From the NCBI GenBank assembly GCA_020744225.1, contig JAGMWG010000019.1, positions 124,001-188,000 of the forward strand: 64,000 bases of DNA. The letters run 5' to 3'. Of the stretch, positions 45,662-57,564 are shown one piece after another (within the stretch, counting starts at the first letter, position 1; each line of letters opens with the position of its first letter). The notes beneath the pieces were generated by a model, which worked only from the letters and a program-made list of their open reading frames with translations, searched no databases and had not been told where the DNA came from. The DNA is from Paraphoma chrysanthemicola (Eukaryota > Ascomycota > Dothideomycetes > Pleosporales > Phaeosphaeriaceae). Position numbers and translations under genes: made by a program.

Positions 45662-46708
45662 CTAATCCTTGGTCTTCTGGGTACCACGGAGCAGACCCGT
45701 CCTCCGCGCGGCGATGAGACCGGCCTTTTGACCTTGTACGGCGTATCGGGAGATGGTCGAGGCCTTACCAATATGCTGATGGTTACCACCACCGTGAGGA
45801 TGGTCGACGGGGTTCATGGCAACACCACGAGTCCTGGGCCAGCTGTTGCGCTTGGCGGCGAACTGAGAGTCGTTAGTATTGGTCCATCATTGGATAGATG
45901 AATGCAACGCACCTTATGCTTAGCACGCGACGCCTTCATGAGAGGCTTGTCTGTGCGGCCGCCACCAGCGACGATGCCGACCATACCACGGCAGGTGCTG
46001 GGGAGGACCTTCTTGGCGCCAGATGGGAGCTTGACACGGGTCTTGCCCTCATCAGGGTTGTGGCCGATGACGGTAACGTAGTTGCCGGAGGTACGGCCGA
46101 GCGCGCCACGGTCACCGTTCTTGTCTTCGACGTTGGTGAGAACGGTACCTTCGGGGACGGAGGCGAGGGGAAGGACGTTGCCAATGGTAAGAGCGGCGTG
46201 CTTTCCGGCATAGATGAACTGGTCCATGTCAGTCGTTGTGTCCCGCCACTACGTCTCGATGCTGTCCACACTAACCTGGCCAGTGTACATGCCCTCGTTT
46301 GCGATGAAGGTCTCGGTGTTGTGCTTGAACCGGTATGGCTGCAATTTTGTAAGTAAGGCGTCTTATTCGAGCGTTGAATGGTGGACTCGTACGTTGCGGA
46401 AGGTGACCCTGGCGAGAGGAGCGCCTTGAATGTTTGTTAGCCGTGGCCCAAATTTGCAGGTTCTTTTGCTGAGCACTTACCACGACCGGAATCGTGGACA
46501 ATCTCCTTTACGACACCCCGGATGTATCCATTGCGCTCAGACTGTGCTCAATTAGCCCTCAGTGTCCCTCATGTCCATTTTCGCGGGCTGCGGGCGGCAG
46601 ACGTACGTAGTCGAGCGTGCGGAACTGGGCGGGGGCCTTGTTCAGGCGGGTGTTGGCCGTGAAGATGGAGCCGCGACCCTTTCTCTGGTTGCGAATGACC
46701 CTACCCAT
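45662..46708 (-). CDS. RPL2: 60S ribosomal protein uL2 (yeast L2, mammalian L8)
   Basis: Six exons, complement(45662..45862, 45913..46218, 46276..46338, 46393..46424, 46481..46541, 46607..46708), 254 residues, the same length as yeast L2. Introns are 65, 56, 54, 57 and 50 nt; the last has a perfect ACTAACG branch. The protein starts MGRVIRNQRKGRGSIFTANT and contains SPRT-like core segments YIRGVVKEIVHDSGRGAPLA, SGNYVTVIGHNPDEGKTRVK, STCRGMVGIVAGGGRTDKPL and the peptidyl-transferase-proximal loop GVAMNPVDHPHGGGNHQHIG. It is a cytosolic large-subunit protein. The many short 5' introns are typical of highly expressed fungal ribosomal genes. Confidence 0.97.
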
Positions 46709-47243
46709 GGCGACGGTGTTGTGTGAGGTAGGTTGACGTTGGAGAGTTCGTGAGGTCGAGCGACCGACCTGTGTGGGCTAACGACGAAATTCTGGCCTGT
46801 GCTGCACTAGCTAAGCGAGTCGTCCGCCAAGAGCCTCATCGCTCCATCACCACCACGACCACGCCAACCAAGTTGCGCCCCGCTTCATGTCTAAGAAGTC
46901 CACATTCGCTTGGGGTGATTTTCACATTGCCCAAAACCGAGGTTCACAGCGGTGAAGGTTCCGTCATTATCATAGAACTCTGCTGTCTCTTATTCTTTAC
47001 AAAGAGAAACGGTGGAATGTGGCAAGGCCTTGTGACGTTGCTGCACGAGGATAATTCGAAATGTTTGATTCATGTGAGGAGGATATACCGTCCTCAACAG
47101 TGCGCCGTGCCATCCAAGTGTAATGCTGATAGATATGTACGACGAACCGAAGACGCACCAAGCCATCCAAAATTCAGCGCCAAAGAAGTAAACCCCACCT
47201 AGTGCCTCCAAGTACTCCATGTTATGCACTGTATATGCCCGAC
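46709..47243. other. uL2 promoter region
   Basis: 535 bp upstream of uL2 and downstream of the gelsolin-repeat gene (both minus). A 150-codon plus frame lies antisense here and lacks motifs. Confidence 0.45.
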
Positions 47244-50200
47244 TCATCGCCGCGTTGCTTCGATAGCCTTGTCCAATCCCACGATCCTCAAGCTCTTTCC
47301 ACGCCCGAGCTTCCCTCGCATGAGGCCGGCTGCAGGTATGATGGTGTCATCCCAGTGTCTGAACACTGCCTTCATGTCACGCGGTACGCCCTCCATCACT
47401 ACAGTGGTGACGGGCATGAACGGTCGGTCTTCCTCCGAAACAGCAAGGATACCGTATTCTTGTGCGAACAGAAGCGCAGTAGAGAATGCGTTTGCTTGTG
47501 TGCGCGAGAGGGCACCGATGATGCTGATGAAACATTAGCAACTTTCACACATAAAGTCGATATTGCAGAACTTACATGTACATCTCGAAGAAAGCATCAA
47601 GGACGTAGATGCTTTCCGGCTCGAGGTCTCTCTGGCAGAACGGCATAATCTCTTTCACGCTCGTGATAACTCCACCCGGGGTCTTGGGCGTGATGGGCGT
47701 CTGTGGCCTTTGTTCAGCGATTTGTGCACTCCAACTGGGGCGACGCAGCGTTGCAAAGAAGGAGCTGCTCACCTGGAGTGCCTGTCCCCATCCTGATTGC
47801 CCTTGATTCTGTTCGATCTTATAGAGCCGGACGCGATATTTGTCGGAAGTGGCCTTATAGCGCCAGTGATCGGCCGAACGCGGGATAGGTGGACCTTTGG
47901 TGGGCACAGTGGGCGAAGGGAACGTGTTGATGAAGTCTTGAGGCTCAGAGCCTTCGTCGATTTCAGTGAAGTCGCCTGTGGGTGCGAGGTCCATGCCCAT
48001 CAATCTTGCGCCGGACAGCTCTTCGGCCGAGCAACCGCGGCCTTTCCACAAGTAGACTTTGCCGGCAGATGTCGAGATGAGGTAGGGGAATGCAGAGCAC
48101 AAGCTCTTGAGAGCAAACTCAACTTCATCGAATGCAAGGTGACCAAGATGCCGGCGGCCGCAAAGCATGAACTCCTTAGACGCTGGCTTCGAGCCTCGTC
48201 GCGTGATCACGATGCCACCAAGGGCTTCGAAGAAGTTCGGTGATTCTTGTCCTTGTCGTACCGTGACAAGCCTCCCCTGGTTCTGTCTGGCGTGGTTCTT
48301 CGCGAACAGCTGGACGTCTTCGATTGTTGGCTCTGCAACACCGTTGCCTGCCCAAAGATATACATCTGTCTGTTTTGCACCCTTTGAGTCGCCAAAGATG
48401 TGGGTGCAAAGGTACATCGAGTCCTGGAAAAGGATATGCTCCTCCTGCATCGGAATGGGAGAGAGTTTACCATCGCCTGTCACTTCTTGGATCTGCTTTC
48501 GCAAAGTGCGAATCTTGCCCGCAGGTCCAAGATCTAAGGGTGGTGTCCTGAGAATGTGCACGGTATCGATGCTCTCTGGAAGGCGACCCTCCGTGACTGG
48601 AGCCTCATCGAAGAATTCCGCGAACATTCCATCATGTTTCGGGGGAAGCGCAGCAGGCTTGAAAGGCTCAGATTGAGGCCTGCCTGCACTCGCTGGTGGT
48701 GATGACGGCATATCTTTGGACGGTGGCTGCGGGCTCGACTCTCTTGATCGGGCAGGCAAGTATCCACCCAGCGTGCTCAGACTGAAGCCCAGACCTGTCG
48801 GCTTAGGCTTAGGTGGCAAAGGCTTTGAGTCTACAGGTGACAACGGTTTGGGCTGAGGGCTTGGTGTTGGTTTTGCTTTCAGTGTCGATGCCTCCTCGGG
48901 TGATCGAACAAGCCCAGCGTCCTGCATTGCTGCTTCTTCATCTGCTTTGGAAGGGAGCTTGATGGGAGATTTGGTCCGGGCTGCCGAAGGCGATGAAGAA
49001 GCTGATTGGCGACCCCATAATGCCGTGGCACTTCTCACAGATGCAAATGTGGATTTCTCAGGTGATGGCTCATCCTTGACTGGTGATACCTCTACGTTTG
49101 GAGGCGCTATTTCTTTGAGAGCTTGTGGCTTAGGACTTGCTGTGTCTTGTTTCGGCTCTGTGGGAGGCATTGGAAGTGGCCGCGAGAATCGGGACTGTAA
49201 AGGTGCCGGCGAAGGCGAAGGAGAATATGGCTTGGGTGACTGGGTTGGCTGTGGCGCAGCGGGTTTCTGGGGCGTAGCATACGATCCCGATGCCCTTCTC
49301 TCCGGGTCTAGTGAAGCTGGCTTTTTCGGCACGCCTGGTGACGATGTTCGCGGCGACACAATTGACTCTGGCCGGGGAGACTTCTTAGGGATACTTTGTG
49401 ATCCAGATACCCGTCGGTCCAGCTCCAGCGATGATGGCTTCTTTGGAGGCTCCGGCGTTGACTTCCCGAACTGTCCAGAAGCGATCCGTGGCGACTTTGC
49501 TGGTGTGGCCGGCTTCTCACTAAGTGACTGCCTAGATGTCGTCTTCGTTACTGGTAGCTCCTCTGGTGTTCCGTTAGTTTTGGTAGGCACAGAACTAGGA
49601 AGAACATGCTCAGGCTTCACCAAAGGAACAGGAGTAACATCAGCAGTCACCTTCTGTGGAATGGTCTTCTCCGGCTCAGCGGCGGCCTGTTTGGCAGCGG
49701 GCGCTCTTCTCTTTGGTCCACGTGCGCGTCCCTTGGTCATGTGTTGCAGCTCGGGCGCTGGTCCGGTTGAGCGTTCGTCCTGCGACGGTTTGACCGGGGA
49801 TGAAGTCCCATCAGCACTTGATGTGGACTTGCTGGTCGTTAGTGGAGGCGGGCCGCGAGCAAGGATACCCGCCAAAGCTGGATTGAAGCGGTCGGCGAGC
49901 TTGCTAGGCTTCGCGCTGTCCTTGCCCGCGAACAATGGTGCTGGCTCTACTGGCTTGTCGTCAACGACAGGCTTTTTTGCTCGTAAGCTCTTCTTTCTGG
50001 CCAAAGCTTCTGGCGTGGCGTCCTTTGGCTTCTCTGGTGGTGGTGGCTTGGAACCACTGTCAGCACGGCCAAGTGCTTGCCTTTTTGCGATTGCCTCAGG
50101 TGTAGGAGTGGGCTCAGACGAGCTGTCGGATCTCTTCAGGGCCGAACCAGTCTCCTGGGCCTTCTCCAGGATGGCAGATTTCTTTCGAACCAAGCTATCC

Positions 50201-52461
50201 TTGAACTCATCGCGACGTACAGTAGGCTTCGGACCACCTGTGACATTCAACGCATTCTTACCAGTAAGAATGTTGGTTTTGAGCATATCTGGCGCAACGT
50301 AGTTCTTAGTTTCCGCCTTTCTTAGCTTGCCAAAGACGCTCTGCAACTCGGATACCTCGTTTGTTTTGGAGCTGTCTCCAATCGGTTGTCGCGACTTAAG
50401 GTGTGCGCGGAAGTCCTTCTTCGGTGGAGTCGTGGGCTTAGGCTTTGCAACAGGGAGAGAACGCGCAGGCGCAGGTGCAGGTGTAGGCTCTACGGTTGAT
50501 TTGGCGTCGGGTTTCACGGTTGTGTCTTTTGTGTTCTCCTGCACAGCTTTTGCGACGACAGGTTCCTCCTTCTGAGATACCATCGGTTCCGATGGTGCCG
50601 CATCAACCTCCTTGTGCGATGATGGCTTGGGCATCAAGGTTGGGTTTGCTTTCGGTGTGGTCTGCACGTCGTTCTCGCTTTTTGTGGGCTCAGTTGGCAG
50701 GTCCCTTTTCGGTGTCTGCACTTTCTCGGGCTGCGGAAGCGTCTCTTTGGGTGCGTCGAATTTGCGGAGGGCGGCAGGCTTTAATTGAATGTCCTTGATA
50801 GGCGATGTCCGTCCTGAACCGAAGGGTTCTGCAGATGAGCCGCCCTTGCCCAGGTCGACGCTGCTCCGTTGTTGCTTAATGCGATTGATTTCCGCCATCC
50901 AGGCGGGCTGAGCTGGAGGTGGCTGCTTCGGCTTGGGAGAGTCCGGCTTGTTCAGCGCACTTTCAAGCCAGCTTGACTTGGTCGGACTCCATCGCTTGGA
51001 GGGGCTGGGAGGCGAGGTCTCGTCCTGAGGCTGGTCCTTCTCGCTGAAAGTCGAGGCAACTGACTTGCTACGGCTATGATATGGGAGCGCGGGCTTAACG
51101 AACTCGTCTCTGGATGTTCTGTCTGTGTCTTGCGCCTTGGTCACCGTGGCATTGCTGTGGCTCGAGGTAGGGCGGGAGGATGGCTCGATAGAATTGTCTC
51201 TGCTCAGTGTGCTTGGCCGCTCAGTCTTTGAGAGTGTGCCATAGCCGATGGTGGCGCTGCCCCGATTGCTCAGAGTCGAGTTCTGCCGAGCCAGGCCTGG
51301 AGGTGTCTGGGTGCTCCACCGCTTGCTGACGCTGTCGCTCCGCTTCAGCATGGCGCTCTGGACGAAGCCTCCCATGCCCTTGGTGGGCGAAGCTGACCGC
51401 TCGCGTTCTGGGGAGATTCTCCCTTGCGTTGGGGACATGGCCAGCGAGCGGGCCGCCCTATCGCCGTCTCCTCCATCCACCGAGGAGCCTTGTTCCGAGG
51501 GTGGAGCGAACTTCTGCGAGTCCAGCATGGGCAGCGGGGACCGTGTCTTTGTAATTGACTCTGCGTCGCCGCCTGAGATGGAGGTGTTGGTCGAGAAGCG
51601 GTTGCTCAGCATGGCGCTTCCCCGCACCGAGCCACCGCGCGACCCTGGCGAGCTCGAGCGAATGCTCTCTGGAGGCGGGCTGCTGATCTCCGGCTCCACG
51701 GTCGACTCGCGAGACATGCCTGGCAGCTGCCTCCTGCCCGATATCGAGCCTGCGTCCGAGGCGGTGTCGTCCTGGTTCCGCCTGTATGCCGCCGCACCGC
51801 GTCCCCCGTCGGGTGTCTGCTTGAACCACGAAGGGTCCTTGGCGCCCAATGACGCGGCTATTGAGGTTCTCGAAATGTTCGGCTCGGGGGATGCGGGCTC
51901 GGGTGTCTTGGTGGGAGAGGCTGCACCCGATCTTTCTGGGGAGCGCGAGGCCATGGAGAGCGGCCGCCGCATGCTGCCCGACTGTGGGCGCTGCTTCCAC
52001 GAGAGCGTACCTGACCGCCCGAGGGCAGCGGCACTCGTCACGGGCTTCTTCGGCTCGACGTCCTCGAGGGTGGTGGGTGCAGGCTCGCTCGTCAGGCGCT
52101 GCAGCGACTCTTCGCGGGCGTCGTCCTGGGCGGGCGGGCTCATGACAGGCGTGGGCGTGCTGGCGGCTTTGTCCTGGATGCTGCGCGGGGTGCCAGCGGC
52201 GGAGCGCAGCGACTGCGGTGTGTTGGGCTTGTCCGGGGAAATTGAGCGTGCTCGTTCTGTGTGCAAAACATCAGCCAGGGTCTCAAGGGCAACGGGCAGC
52301 AGGTAAGACAACCCACCTGCTCTGCGCGCTAGTCGCTCGCTGCGGCCTTGAATCAGCTCCTCCTCCAGCTTCTTCACACGCTCGGCATCTTGCTGATCGC
52401 GCTGCTCGCCAAGCTGTCGAATCCTCTGCACAAATTCGGTCGGGTCGATTTCGTCGGCCAT
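47244..52461 (-). CDS. Large gelsolin-repeat protein with disordered N-terminal region
   Basis: Four exons, complement(47244..47523, 47576..47700, 47773..52256, 52317..52461), 1677 residues; introns of 60, 72 and 52 nt. The start MADEIDPTEFVQRIRQLGEQ leads into a short coiled coil; residues about 50-1250 are Ser/Pro/Lys-rich, disordered and full of SP sites (DUF4045-like in fungi). The C-terminal 400 residues hold three gelsolin-like repeats: THIFGDSKGAKQTDVYLWAG, FPYLISTSAGKVYLWKGRGC and LEPESIYVLDAFFEMYIIIG. The end EYGILAVSEEDRPFMPVTTV is family-typical. An actin-filament-associated role is inferred from the repeats. Two of the introns are stop-free and divisible by three, so uninterrupted translation is possible. 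Confidence 0.85.
47701..47772 (-). other. 72-nt stop-free intron in the gelsolin-repeat gene
   Basis: Donor GTGAGC, branch GCTGAAC, acceptor CCACAG. Retention would insert 24 residues between GWGQALQ and TPITPKTPGG, inside the gelsolin region. Confidence 0.65.
52257..52316 (-). other. 60-nt stop-free intron in the gelsolin-repeat gene
   Basis: Donor GTGGGT, branch GCTGAT, acceptor CACACAG. Retention would insert 20 residues after LARRA; splicing gives RRAERARSISP. Confidence 0.65.
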
Positions 52462-52926
52462 GGCGGGTACTGGGCGACGAGAATGCCGCAGGGTTTCTTC
52501 ACACAGGCCGCTCCGTGCTGCGGGAGGGCAACTCAGCGGAATGAGGATGCTCGGCAGTGAATGGCAATCCCGGATGTTTCGCAAGCTAGACGGCCGTTAA
52601 ATTGCTTCGAGTGCTTCAGCGCCTCATGCCTGGTCAGAGCGCCCGTCACCTCGAATGTGTTTCACGTGTGCTGAAACAGATGCAGATCACAGATGAACGT
52701 TGCTGTGCAGAGCGGGCAGCGAGCGAATGGAAGAGAGTGTGATGGCTGCTCGAGGTGCAGATGCTGCCAATGGGTGTTTGTTTATGATTCCATTTGCTGA
52801 GACGTCCGACTCCACACGCGAGCGTCGGGGGCTTGTCAAGCTGCACTGCGCTACCGGATTTTACACTTTCGGGCTGCGTCAACACATGCTGCCCCTTGCA
52901 CCGTGCCGTGCTTGCTGTCAATCAGT
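52462..52926. other. Promoter of the gelsolin-repeat gene
   Basis: 465 bp between the gelsolin-repeat start and the ARL2 stop (both minus). No gene is recognised. Confidence 0.5.
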
Positions 52927-53715
52927 TCAGTACAGGAACAGTCTTGCTTTGGCATCCTGCACCACCCATTCCAGGCCCTCCTGCAAGTTCATTCCAGTCA
53001 TGGCGCTGCAAGTCATAATGTGCCATTTGTGTGTCTTGATGGCGTCGAGTCGCAGTCCCTAGACGCCGTTACCATTGGCCCGACAACGGATCCCAACGAC
53101 CTCATTCGCGGCTGCGTACCTCGCGCACTTCGTCTTCCGTCATGGCGCCGGGAACATCGCTTTTGTTCTTGAAGACAAGCAGGCTTGCTCCGGAAAGACG
53201 CTGCGGAATTTAGCTTGATTATGCAGTCGTGTTGTCAGACAAACCTCCTCCTGCAGCAACCCCGCCAGCTCGTGGCGACAATCATCTATCCGCTCCCGGT
53301 CCGTGGCATCGACCACCCAGATGAGCGTGTCTGTCTTCTCGAAGTAGTTCTTCCAGTATGTGCGCAATGTCTTTTGTCCGCCGACGTCCCCTGTGTTGTC
53401 AATACGCAGCCATTCGAAAGCAAGCAGGCGAAGTACATATGTTCAGTTTGTATCTTGTCATATTAGTCGTTGCCTTGCATATGGAACAACCGCACGTACC
53501 CGTCGTACTCGATCGTTTTGATGATGAAGCCTAGGGTCGGGCTGACACTGTTCACATCTTCATTCATGATCCGCTTCACGATAGTTGTTTTCCCTGCATT
53601 GTCCAGACCTCTGTGTAATCAGCCTCATGCTTCGCAAGCATTTCGTTCACACCCACAGCATCAATATGCGCATCTCCTTGTCCTTCAGACGCGCTTTTCG
53701 CAAGATTGAAAGCAT
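52927..53715 (-). CDS. ARL2: ARL2-family small GTPase (Cin4/Alp41 type)
   Basis: Six exons, complement(52927..53058, 53120..53200, 53245..53390, 53437..53453, 53500..53610, 53657..53715), 181 residues; introns of 46, 46, 46, 44 and 61 nt. All GTPase motifs are intact: G1 GLDNAGKTT (21-29), G2 Thr45 in SPTLGF, G3 WDVGGQK (63-69), G4 NKSD (123-126), G5 CSA (155-157). The start MLSILRKARLKDKEMRILML lacks Gly2, so no myristoylation, as in ARL2 relatives. Exon 4 from the 3' side is 17 bases and encodes YKLNI plus parts of Gly and Trp. ARL2 works with tubulin cofactors in microtubule biogenesis. It diverges from the GNAT-domain gene. Confidence 0.95.
53437..53453 (-). other. 17-nt microexon of ARL2
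   Basis: Flanked by two 46-nt introns (donors GTACGT and GTACTT; acceptors GACAAG and AACACAG; branch ACTAAT upstream). Only inclusion of these 17 bases rebuilds DGYKLNIWDVGGQK; skipping or extending it breaks the frame before the switch II region. Confidence 0.85.
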
Positions 53716-54230
53716 GATGGCAAACTCAGTTTTGTGGTTGGGTGTTCGTGCTGTTCTTCATGTTCACGGCGCGGATGCCCACCAACCCTCGGCTAAACTT
53801 GCCACAAATGTGCCTCTACACCTCATACATCAATTGGTGCGGCGATTCGCATTTCATGGTCCGTCGACAGCGATATATTTGAAAGTACCTTGAGTTATGG
53901 TGGCTTTATGATCTATTGCATAACTGTGGGTTTGGTAGTCGTCGAGCTGCCTCACTCACATGGCAGGTATGTAAAACCATGGAATCGACATCAGTATTAT
54001 GGTAGTAATAGAACCGCACATGGGCCAGGACAGCGTTTTCCTAAGCTAGCAAGGTAAATGAGAAGGAGCGAATGACTCTCTCCGCAGTAAGGTATCTGCC
54101 AGCTGTTGCCAGTTGCCACAAGTATAAGTTCATGATTCCAGCTGCTCTTTCCATTCCTCAACCCGACCCAGCTTCCAAGTCCTTCCCTTTGATTTCCGTT
54201 GTTCAACAACCTCGGTGACTAGACGACATC
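53716..54230. promoter_or_regulatory. Divergent promoter of ARL2 and the GNAT-domain gene
   Basis: 515 bp between start codons. No clear TATA box; the last 100 bases before 54231 are pyrimidine-rich, as in fungal leaders. Confidence 0.4.
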
Positions 54231-56761
54231 ATGGGCCGTACAGCGATGCAGTTCTACGGGCGAGATGCCGCCTATCGCCATTACGACGAGTCCATGACAC
54301 CACTCGACACGCCTCCAGTAAGCGTCGTCTTGCCTCCAGCCACAGATACAATGACATGGCAGCAGCAGAAGAAGCCTGGGTCTACTGTGGTAAGTGAGAT
54401 ACCTGAACCGGGCGTTTGACTTCCCGCTTGAGCCGAGTCTAGTATAGATCACCCCCCACTGCGACTTTTCACTCCTGTCTCTATTTCCCAAGTCATTCAT
54501 TAAACGTCTCTCTCTGCTTCACCCCTTCACCTCTGCTTCGTATGAAGAGTTCGTGGCCTAATAGACTCTAGAAACAGGGCGGACGCAAGACAAAGGGTGA
54601 ACGCTGGAAGCCGTTCAACTTGACTGCGGCTCCCGATCCACCTGTGGTTTCGAGCGCTGACAATAGCTTCCCACAACCAATTGAAGATCCTATTGTGCGT
54701 CTACCGGCCACATCGACTATAAAGGCAGCCGCTAGCGTTCCACAAACTTCCGACACAACCCTTTCGATCAATCCGTCACCTCATATTGCACACCACGCCA
54801 GCGACGCGAAGCGGGGGCAGAAGAGATCGCATAAGAGAGCTTCCCGCAACCGAAATCGTAAATCAAAGCAAGAAGGAATGGCCGGCTTACCCAAGAGCGC
54901 GTACGTTCCGCCGCACTTGCGCAAGCAAGCAGCTGCTGCTGCTTCGGCGGCCGCGACAAACAAGGCAGACGCACCATGCGTCCAGAATAACACTGATCCA
55001 ACGTCTGCGCAGTCAGCGACTGAGACTACTGACAAGAACCACACCTTAATGTAGGTCAGCTGCGCTGTGTCACATCCACAATGGCACAGATAATGCTTAA
55101 GCCTTACCGCATGCACCAACTGACATCTTGCAGCAACGACTCCAGCCTAGTCTCCAAACAATTGACTTCCGCACCTTCCACGCCGCCCGTACAAGAGCAC
55201 GAGAAATCGAGATCTGTCCAGAGTGACAAACGAGTCGATTCTACGCAAGCAGTCGCAGACGACAGGGAAGCCGAACACGTCCCGATCACTGACTTCCCTG
55301 GCTGGGATGCGCCTAAATCAGAACCCAAGCCATGCGCCCCGAAGACAGAGAATCCACGCTGGCCTCGTGGTCCCAAACCGTTGCAAAAGAAGACTGTCTG
55401 GCCGAAGAACCGCGACATGAAGGCAGTGTCTACTGACAGCTCAAGTGACGGTGGCATCTCCTTCCGCTCCGACAGCAACGGCGATCCTGATTACGATGTT
55501 AAGAAATTGATGGATTGGAATGGTGACTGGCTGCCTGCCCCAGAACAGTGGGCTGCCAGAAAAGGCCACACCGATCGACACTTTGGACGAGTCATCGAGG
55601 ACTGGATGAATGGACATGATGAATACTGCGACAAACCTATGGAGATCGACTCGCACTTTACCGAAGAAGGGTGCAAAGAACTTGTGCCGAGATACTGGGT
55701 TATTACGAAGATTGAGTCAGACTCTCTGGGAACGTTTTGGGCGAGGTTTACAGAGCGCGCTCCATCCCCAGTCAGTGACATCGACGTCATGGCCGAGCCC
55801 CCGTTCTGGGAGCGGTACGAAGACGGGGTCAGCCCTTATAGCAACGGTTTAGTCGTACCTGAGGCGAATGTCGACCCTGCTGACCCAGAGAACAACATGG
55901 GCGGTGTCGATCTCTTGATCTCTGCCACCGAGAGAGTCAGCCGCATCGAAGAAAAGAAGTTCAGAGCTCATGCCAGGATCCTAGCAAGGCAGAGACGTCC
56001 TCTTCGCGACGTGGCCCCTGCAGGATCAGCACCAGAGGATCGCAGCATTCAACCAAAGTCGAACGTCTACTTTCGTCCTGTTAAGCCAGCCGATGTCGAA
56101 GGCATTGGAGTAAGTCCGAGCTTCAGTAGGTTTTGTATCTCTGCTAACTTTGTGCCAGGCCATCTACAACCACTACGTGGAAAATACAATCTACGCCCCC
56201 GAATTCGATGGACAAAATGTTCAAGACATCGCTGAGCACGCTGATGCCATCGTCGAAGCTGGGTTGCCATTTCTTGTGGCCGTTGCCAGAGGGAACCAGC
56301 CAAGAGGTCCAAAAGGCTATGTCAGCGAGAGGATCGTTGGCTTCATATACCTCGATGACTGGCACGAACGGTCGAGCATCTACAGATACACATTCAAACT
56401 GGAGCTCTATGTCCATCCAGGTTACACATCGCAGAACATCGGTAGCTGTCTGCTTGATAAGCTGCTGGAGATGGCAAGCACTGGCTACAAGGCCCGAGAC
56501 GGATACGAGTACAAGAATGACTCTGATTACCTCAAAACCGGCCCCAGCAGAGTGATAAAGACAATCATTCTCCAGGTCCTCAAGGAGAACGGAGAAAAGC
56601 CGGAGGAGACGTCCAAGTTTCTCAAGCAGTTCAATTTCTCCTGTGCTGGTCACATCACGAACATGGGTTTCAAGTTTGGCAAGGCAATCGAAGTCTTCAT
56701 GTACCGTCACACGACTACCGAGTACATTGACGCCAACGCAAGACCCCTCATCGCGTCTTAA
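54231..56761 (+). CDS. GNAT-domain protein with disordered N-terminus
   Basis: Four exons, 54231..54389, 54572..55050, 55134..56109 and 56159..56761, 738 residues; introns of 182, 83 and 49 nt. The N-terminal 350 residues are disordered and basic, with KSAYVPPHLRKQAA, the YVPPHLR motif seen at the ends of several RNA-associated proteins. A middle segment (WNGDWLPAPEQWAARKGHTD ... FTEEGCKELVPRYWVITKIE) is conserved-looking. Residues about 530-720 form an acetyltransferase-like domain: VYFRPVKPADVEGIGAIYNH, IVGFIYLDDWHERSSIYRYT, FKLELYVHPGYTSQNIGSCL, ITNMGFKFGKAIEVFMYRH. The pyrophosphate-loop Q/RxxGxG/A appears as SQNIGS. Substrate unknown. Confidence 0.8.
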
Positions 56762-57564
56762 CCTGCAAGTATTCCTGCGAAGTAAGTTGATCAATTTCTG
56801 ATCTCGACACCGTCGCTAAGTCACCCACAGTCCTGCACGTTGTCACCAGCTACATCGGAACGTCGCTACTGGGTGCAGAATGAATTTCCGCCTTCCATTT
56901 CGTCGTTCATAAGTCCACTGTGCTGGAATGAAGTGGAGCAAAAGTGTTTTCTGTCGAGTTTCCGCCTCTTTTGCAATACGCCCGTCAGCTTTCCCTCCAG
57001 ACTGTATACCCACGGATGCTATCATGTCTATCTTTCATTTGTACTTGCCGTCGGTCGGCATGGCTGAGGGCGACATGACGCTTGCAACATCTTGCGTATC
57101 AAAGAATCAAGTGTTTGAGTGTTCATACTCATATTTTGCAGACCCAAGAAGTCTGGGGTCACATTTGAAGCTAGACTGCACAAAGCAGCTTGTAGCGTAC
57201 GGCAGCAACCCCAAATTGACTTCATTTCCCAAACGCTTCCTTTCATGTCCAGTGATACCGTTGGCCAAAGCCAAGAACCACATGTCAGATGTCATCCAAC
57301 GTTCAAACGTTCCACTAACCCCACCCAAGCTAGCCCCATCATCACCCGCATCTGACGTCACAAACGTTCCGAAGCTTGAATCCCACAGCACCTACCTTAC
57401 GCACGTCGCCCTGCAGCCATGTCGCGACTACATATAACGTCCCGCACGTACCTGGGCGAGATCACTTTAGCTCCATTTCATCGACACGTCGCATAAAGCA
57501 AACACCCACCAAAAACTTCGACAACATACACATCAAGGCAATCTGAAAACATAGTAGCTTCAAG
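56762..57564. other. Intergenic region
   Basis: 803 bp between two plus-strand genes. A 169-codon frame (56928..57437, +) has no family features and overlaps antisense frames; it is not called. Confidence 0.45.

Noticed and set aside
56928..57437. 169-codon plus frame between the GNAT and Gly-rich genes
   Set aside because: No motif, overlaps several antisense frames and the probable promoter of the next gene.
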